64,000 bases of DNA, taken from the NCBI RefSeq assembly GCF_000002425.4, contig NC_037253.1, positions 10,903,065 to 10,967,064 of the forward strand, in the 5' to 3' direction. Position 1 is the stretch's first letter, and each line of letters starts with the position of its first letter. Shown piece by piece: positions 59,129 to 64,000 of the stretch. The notes under the pieces are model-generated. The model was not told where the DNA came from, searched no databases, and saw only the letters and a list, made by a program, of their open reading frames with translations. The translations under genes and the position numbers were made by a program. The stretch comes from Physcomitrium patens. Taxonomy: Eukaryota; Streptophyta; Bryopsida; Funariales; Funariaceae.

Positions 59129-59326
59129 TTTATCTAATCTTAATTAAGAGTAGATTACTCTTTTTTCTTGATAAGATATAAGTGTCTTAGAAGTTGCGGA
59201 TTACCCTCTTCTAAACTGATATTGTCCTTAGTATTTTCTTTGTCTGCAAGTCCTCTCTTCTATTTGTCTTGAGCGATATTAGACATCTTCTCTGTTCTAA
59301 GTATTATCATAGTAGAACTTCTTGAA

Positions 59327-62300
59327 ATGAAGAGTGTAATGGCACAAATGCAAGAGCAATTGAGGAAATTAATGCTTGCAATGCACCAATTCAATTTACC
59401 ACCACAAGAAGTGAAGATATAGAAATGATTGGAGCTGCTTCAACATCTGCACCAAACCATGTCCTTTCTCCTATGGTGGAACGCCCTTCCAGTGTTAGAA
59501 AACCAAGAATTCCCTACCCAAGAAGTTTGATGGTACTAGATCCAAGTTTCGAGGATTTATCAATCAAGTGCAACTTGTGATTGAACTTCAACTTCAAAGC
59601 TATCCAACTCCAGGATCACAAGTTAGATTCATTGGTATGCTTCTTTGAGGTTCGGCATTATCGTGGTTTTCATCTTTTCTTGAACGACGAGATACAATAT
59701 TGGATAATCTAGAGGCTTTTTTGGCAGAGTTTTGATCCATGTATGGAGAACATGATGTAATTCGTATTACAACCAATAAGATCCATATTTTACGAAAAGA
59801 CAATCGATTAGTTATGTTATATACTTCACAATTTTGACAACTTGCAACTGATATCAAGTGGGATGATGCTGCACTTATTAGCCAATTTCTCTATGAATTA
59901 TAATATGAGGTAAAAAAATTGATGCTCAACTTACCTGATCCTCAAACATTGAGTCAAGCAATTGACTTTGCTGTGAAGTGCGACAATCGCCTTTTTGAAT
60001 TCCAATCTAAGAACCGTATAAGTAGACCTCAACGTTACTATAATTCAATGGCAACACCAACACCTCTTCAACACATATATTCGAAAGTAGAGGATATGCA
60101 AATTGATGCAGTACGTTTCAAACCTCTTACTAAGCAAGAAAAGACTCGTTGTTGTCAAGAAGGATTATGTTTATATTGTGGAGAACCAAAGCACATTGCT
60201 CAACATTGTCCAAAAAAATGACGCAATCACAAAATGAGGAGTATGGCTGTGAAAGAAGATAATATGTTGGAAAACGAGTTTGTCCAGCTACAATGGGGAC
60301 CGTGCAGTTGGAACCTTGCACAACTTCTAATAAAGGTCCTATTCTCTTCTCAGAGCCCTCTCCTTGTTTTACATTAAATGTTATTTTAGGACCTAAACAT
60401 TACAAAGTCTCTGCCTTGTTAGATTCAGGAGCCTCAGCGTATTTTTTAGATGAAGAATTTACTAAAAGACATAGCATATCTTTAGTAAAGAAAACTAAAC
60501 CTGTTCATGTAGAAGTCATAGATGATCGTCCATTGTCTTCTGGAGATATTACTCACAAAACCCTTCCTATAGAAGTAATAATTAATGATCATAATAGTTT
60601 TGTAGTATTTAATATCATTAGATCTCCCTCTAATCCAGTTATTTTAGGTTTATCGTGGTTAGAAAAATACAACCCTCAAATAGATTGGATTTTCCAAAGT
60701 CTTACTTTCTCTAAAAGTATAACTAACAGTGTAGTTAATGAAGTAGAGAGTCATAAGTCTAGTTCAATTAAACTCGTATTTATATGTGTAAAAGCTTTCT
60801 TGCATGCTGCTATGAAAGAATCATCATACATTATTTATGCTACACCCGTTTCTACTGGTGAAAAGACTTCAAGTGGCATTCCAAACCAATATCAAGAATT
60901 TCAAGATGTATTTGGAAAAAAAATGCAGATACACTCTCGGAACATCGTCCCTATGATTACTCAATTGACCTTCTAGAAGGAGAATAACCGCCATTCGGAC
61001 CAATCTATAGTTTATCACAAAATTAATTGGCTGAACTCAAGGAGTATATTGAAGAAAATCTAGCTAAGAATTTCATACGCCATTTTAAATCTTCGGCAGG
61101 AGCTCCAATTCTATTTGTGAAGAAAAAAGATGGATCATTGTGGATGTGTGTTGATTATCGAGGACTCAACAAGATTACCATCAAAAACAGGTATCCACTA
61201 TCTTTAATATTTGGACTTCTTGATCAGCTGAATCAAGCTAAGATCTATACAAAAATAGATCTCCAGGAAACATACAATCTAGTACGCATCAAAGAAGGAG
61301 ATGAATAGAAGACTACGTTTCAAACCAGGTATGGACATTTTGAATACAACATCATGCCTTTTGGACTTACAAATGCACCAATAGCTTTTCAACATCTAAT
61401 GAATGATGTTTTTCGAGAGTTTTTGGATGATTTTGTGGTATGTTATCTAGACGACATCTTAATCTATTCTAAGAATCCAAAAGAACATGAACTTCATGTT
61501 CATCATGTGTTACATAAATTAAGAAATAGAAGACTCTATGCCAAAATAGAAAAGTATGTATTCCAAAGTACTCAAGTCGATTTCTTAGGTTACATCATTT
61601 CAAATGATGGACTTATGATGGATCCTAAGAAAGTTCAAACTATTATAGACTGGAAGATCCCAAAAATGGTAAGAGATGTCCAATGTTTTTTGGGATTTGC
61701 CAACTACTATCGGATCTTCATCTAAGACTTTTCTCGAATTGCAGCTCCACTTACACATTTGACTTGTAAAGACAAACTCCAATGGGATCAAGAATCGGAA
61801 GTTGCTTTTGAATCTTTGAAGATTGCGTTTGTTTCTACACCAATCTTGTATCGTGTTGATTTTTCCAAAGCATTCTTTATGGAAACAGATACATTAGACT
61901 TTGCTCTGGGTGTGGTTTTATCACAAATGGGAACAGATGACAAACTTCATCTAGTAGCCTTTCATTCAAGAAAATTCTCAGCAGCAGAAATCAATTATGA
62001 GATCCTCAACAAAGAACTTCTTACAATTATGGATTCTTTTCAAGAATGGCATCATTATCTAGAAGGCGCTTCTAGTCCAATCATCGTGTATACGGATCAC
62101 AAGAACCTCGAATATTTTATGTCAGCATGCGTATTAAATCGTCGCCAAGCTCGTTAGAGCATGTCTTTATCAAGATTCGAGTTCATCATCACTTATCGGC
62201 CAGGAAAACAACAAGGTTTATCCGATGCCTTGTCTAGACGTTCTTATCTTGCACCAAAAGGAGATGCAGCTTTTGAGCAACAAGGAACGGTTCTCTTGAA

Positions 62301-62517
62301 GCCGGAACAATTTCATCTTCGAGCAATAAAATCAACATTGACTGTTGATTTAACTTTCCTTAAGCAAGTCCAGTTAAGTATGTCTTCAGACCCTTTTGTT
62401 CATGATATGAAGAATAATTCTTCTAAATCTCATGATCCATCTAAATTTGAATTCAAGAACAACCTACTCTATTTCGAAGGACGCCTATATGTTCCAGAAG
62501 GAGAAGCACGTTTACAT
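59327..62517 (+). pseudogene. E3 gag-pol remnant
   Basis: A Met/Gln-rich Gag start (MAQMQEQLRKLMLAM) is followed by Gag sequence to 60221, with the CCHC knuckle CLYCGEPKHIAQHC near 60172-60213. The retropepsin site LLDSGASAYFLD is near 60417. RT begins near 61030 and shows [27 protein letters not shown] (61250), MPFGLTNAP and CYLDDILIYSK (61441-61473). RNase H includes METDTLDFALGVVLSQ (61878-61925) and YTDHKNLEYF. Stops are few (for example 61306, 61723, 62155, each TAG or TAA), so this is a younger copy than E1, E2 or E4. The integrase is lost at the 62518 insertion. Confidence 0.9.
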
Positions 62518-64000
62518 TATCGTGTTGTAACACAATTATACTGTGAAAATATAAAGAAAGAGGACTTTTATTAATGTTCAGTTATCTCGAATATTGGGAG
62601 CAACGACCAATTCCAGTGCAAATACTGAGAGGCTAGGTTCAGTCACCCCGTTACAGTCAGCCGAGGCATACTGAAATGCTCCGTTCGATTCCAATAACGG
62701 GAGTCAGCAGGAAGGGAAAGGACCAATTCACACGACGGGTGAGCCTGGTTTGAAGAGCCAATTGGATCCAATTTCAAGAATCCAATCCAGGTCCTCTTAC
62801 CCAATATGAGACCTGAATTGGTCGAGCAACCCAATGCAGTCTAATTACGGAAAAATCCAGGTCTTACTACGGGCCTTAGCTAATCTAACGCGAAGGACCA
62901 ATTTGATCCAATTACGGGAACATCCGGGTCTTATTACTGGACTTTTAGCCGATATGAGACCTGAATTGGTCGAGCGACTCAATGTGGTCCCAATTACGGG
63001 GTTTCCATTCTGTTTCAGGCTGTCCTCTTCTCTGTGCCGTTGCAATGAACGTTGTTTTCGGTAAAAGGATCTCTTAAAGGTAAAAATGAAAGAGAAAGCT
63101 CTGACAGCGAGAGCCAATTTTGGATCCAAGACGAAAGGAGCCAATTCCAGATCCAAGACAGAAGGAGCCAATTTTGGATCCAAGACGGAAGATTGAAGAA
63201 ATTCAAAGGCTAGGGTTTGAAAGAGGGGAGGATTAGGGTTAAAGGGGAAGAAGGTTAAGAAATGAGGGGGGGAGGGAGGGGAGGTTTTTTCAGATTGGGT
63301 TTTTGGATCGAAGAGCTAGCTTTAAGTTCTTTTTAAGGTCACTAGTTTGGTTTCATTAGGGTTTGTGAGGGGAGAGAAATCGCTCCTCAAACTCAGTGTT
63401 TATTTTGGTGTTTTGGATTTTATATAAAATATTGATGGTTTGCATTCTCAATCGGATTGTGCAAGTCGTGTAGCATCTATGGATCAAAATTTGGTATTGT
63501 CTGGATAGTTGGGTGTGCTAAGTGTATACAAAAATTTGTGTTAATCTAACAATGCAATCAAGAGATATCTGGGTTTTAGTACAAAGGGTTGTCGTAAGTT
63601 GGCAGTCTAGGATTGGATAGGATTTCTGTGATATCTGAAGATCTACTAGTTGCATCGATGTAATTTTTGGCTTGGTAATAGAAGATTTGGAGATCAAGCG
63701 GCTATTCAATTTTGAGTTGGAGTTAATGGTTGACAAAGGAGAAATCTTTTCTGGAGTTTCTACATCAAATTTCAAGGTTGTGGCCGAGTGTCATCAGTGC
63801 GGTTTTGGGGCGTTTTCTTGCAATCTGTAAGTTGGGTTGGGCTGAAATTTTTTGAGCATATAGAAGGCTTATATTGGTATTTGGGTGCAAAATTTCACAC
63901 TAAGTGGACGGTTGGATCAAAAGTTACAGCTTGTCAAAGCTCATTGGCTAGGGTTAGGGCTTGTTAAGAAAAACAAAAACAACTTAATTATAAAAGAAAT
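62518..64000 (+). repeat. Short-form E1/E2-type LTR, running past the window end
   Basis: It starts TATCGTGTTGTAACACAA (TGTCG with one G-to-A) within the E3 integrase start and follows the nested LTR at 4405-5616 closely (CAACGACCAATTCCAGTGCA). It lacks the zinc-knuckle segment. It carries three diverged copies of an 80-90-bp unit (62762-63000) and a 27-bp tandem repeat. The 3' end is not reached by 64000, so it could be a solo LTR or the start of a full element. Confidence 0.8.
63111..63191 (+). repeat. 27-bp tandem repeat, three copies, inside the LTR
   Basis: Units start at 63111, 63138 and 63165 and share GAGCCAATT and GATCCAAGAC. The nested LTR at 4405-5616 has a single unit (about 4935-4963), so the array grew in this copy or its source. 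Confidence 0.9.

Larger units (their letters stand above)
58536..62517 (+). mobile_element. Ty3/gypsy retrotransposon E3 (5' LTR to integrase start), cut at 62518
   Basis: LTR at 58536-59096, primer site at 59120, gag from 59327, pol to 62517, where a short-form E1/E2-type LTR interrupts the start of the integrase. The remainder may continue beyond the window. The pol is relatively well preserved and its linker region (PGKQQGLSDALSRR, NNLLYFEGRLYVPEG) resembles Tf1/Tcn1-like chromoviruses; this placement is inference. Its LTR family supplies the solo LTRs at 9969, 20441 and 51276. Confidence 0.85.

Noticed and set aside
63111..63191. CRISPR-like array
   Set aside because: Direct tandem units without unique spacers, inside a plant LTR.

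Overview
The window looks like nuclear DNA of a land plant. It has spliced genes with short GT-AG introns, a plant-type FAS2, a plant CAT-type amino acid transporter and a plant A1 aspartic protease. These sit between blocks of decayed Ty3/gypsy and Ty1/copia retrotransposons. The compact introns, a processed pseudogene and a gypsy element with Tf1/Tcn1-like features make a bryophyte (moss-like) genome my best guess, but that is inference.

Layout. (1) 1-25 kb is a nested retrotransposon block. Gypsy E1 (+, pol and 3' LTR, 1-3998) is followed 4 bp later by gypsy E2 (4003-16900) of the same family. E2 carries an internal inversion, a nested short-form LTR (4405-5616) and a solo LTR of another family (9969-10529). 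Both E1 and E2 lie in the integrase of a third gypsy element, E4 (16906-17150 and 20286-21790), whose pol ends in a decayed PHD-like finger and which holds a further solo LTR (20441-20992). A truncated minus-strand copia, E5, follows (22589-25116). (2) 25.5-49.5 kb is a gene island. It holds a membrane-anchored aspartic protease (-, 26039-29436, 9 exons), an intronless decayed CDKG/CDK11-like kinase pseudogene (-, about 30880-32660), FAS2, the p60 subunit of chromatin assembly factor 1 (+, 33878-38066, 12 exons, 606 aa), an AT-rich gap with microsatellites, and a cationic amino acid transporter (-, 43448-48337, 14 exons, 670 aa). (3) 49.5-64 kb is a second transposon block. It holds an unidentified coding remnant, a full-length but dead copia E6 (50201-56620, with LTRs and a 5-bp target duplication) containing a nested solo LTR, a spacer, and a gypsy E3 (58536-62517) cut by another E1/E2-type LTR (62518 to the window end).

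The three intact genes are unrelated in role: histone deposition behind replication forks, amino acid transport and proteolysis. The exon phases of each close exactly, except for one uncertain splice junction in the protease. The transposon copies are full of stop codons, and differences between copies are mostly C-to-T or G-to-A, as expected for cytosine-methylated silent repeats.

The most notable observations are: the E2 inversion, which fits recombination between inverted LTRs; an LTR subfamily carrying a segment with two CCHC zinc knuckles; the PHD-like finger at the end of the E4 pol; three ASF1-binding-like motifs in the FAS2 tail; and the CDKG retro-pseudogene.
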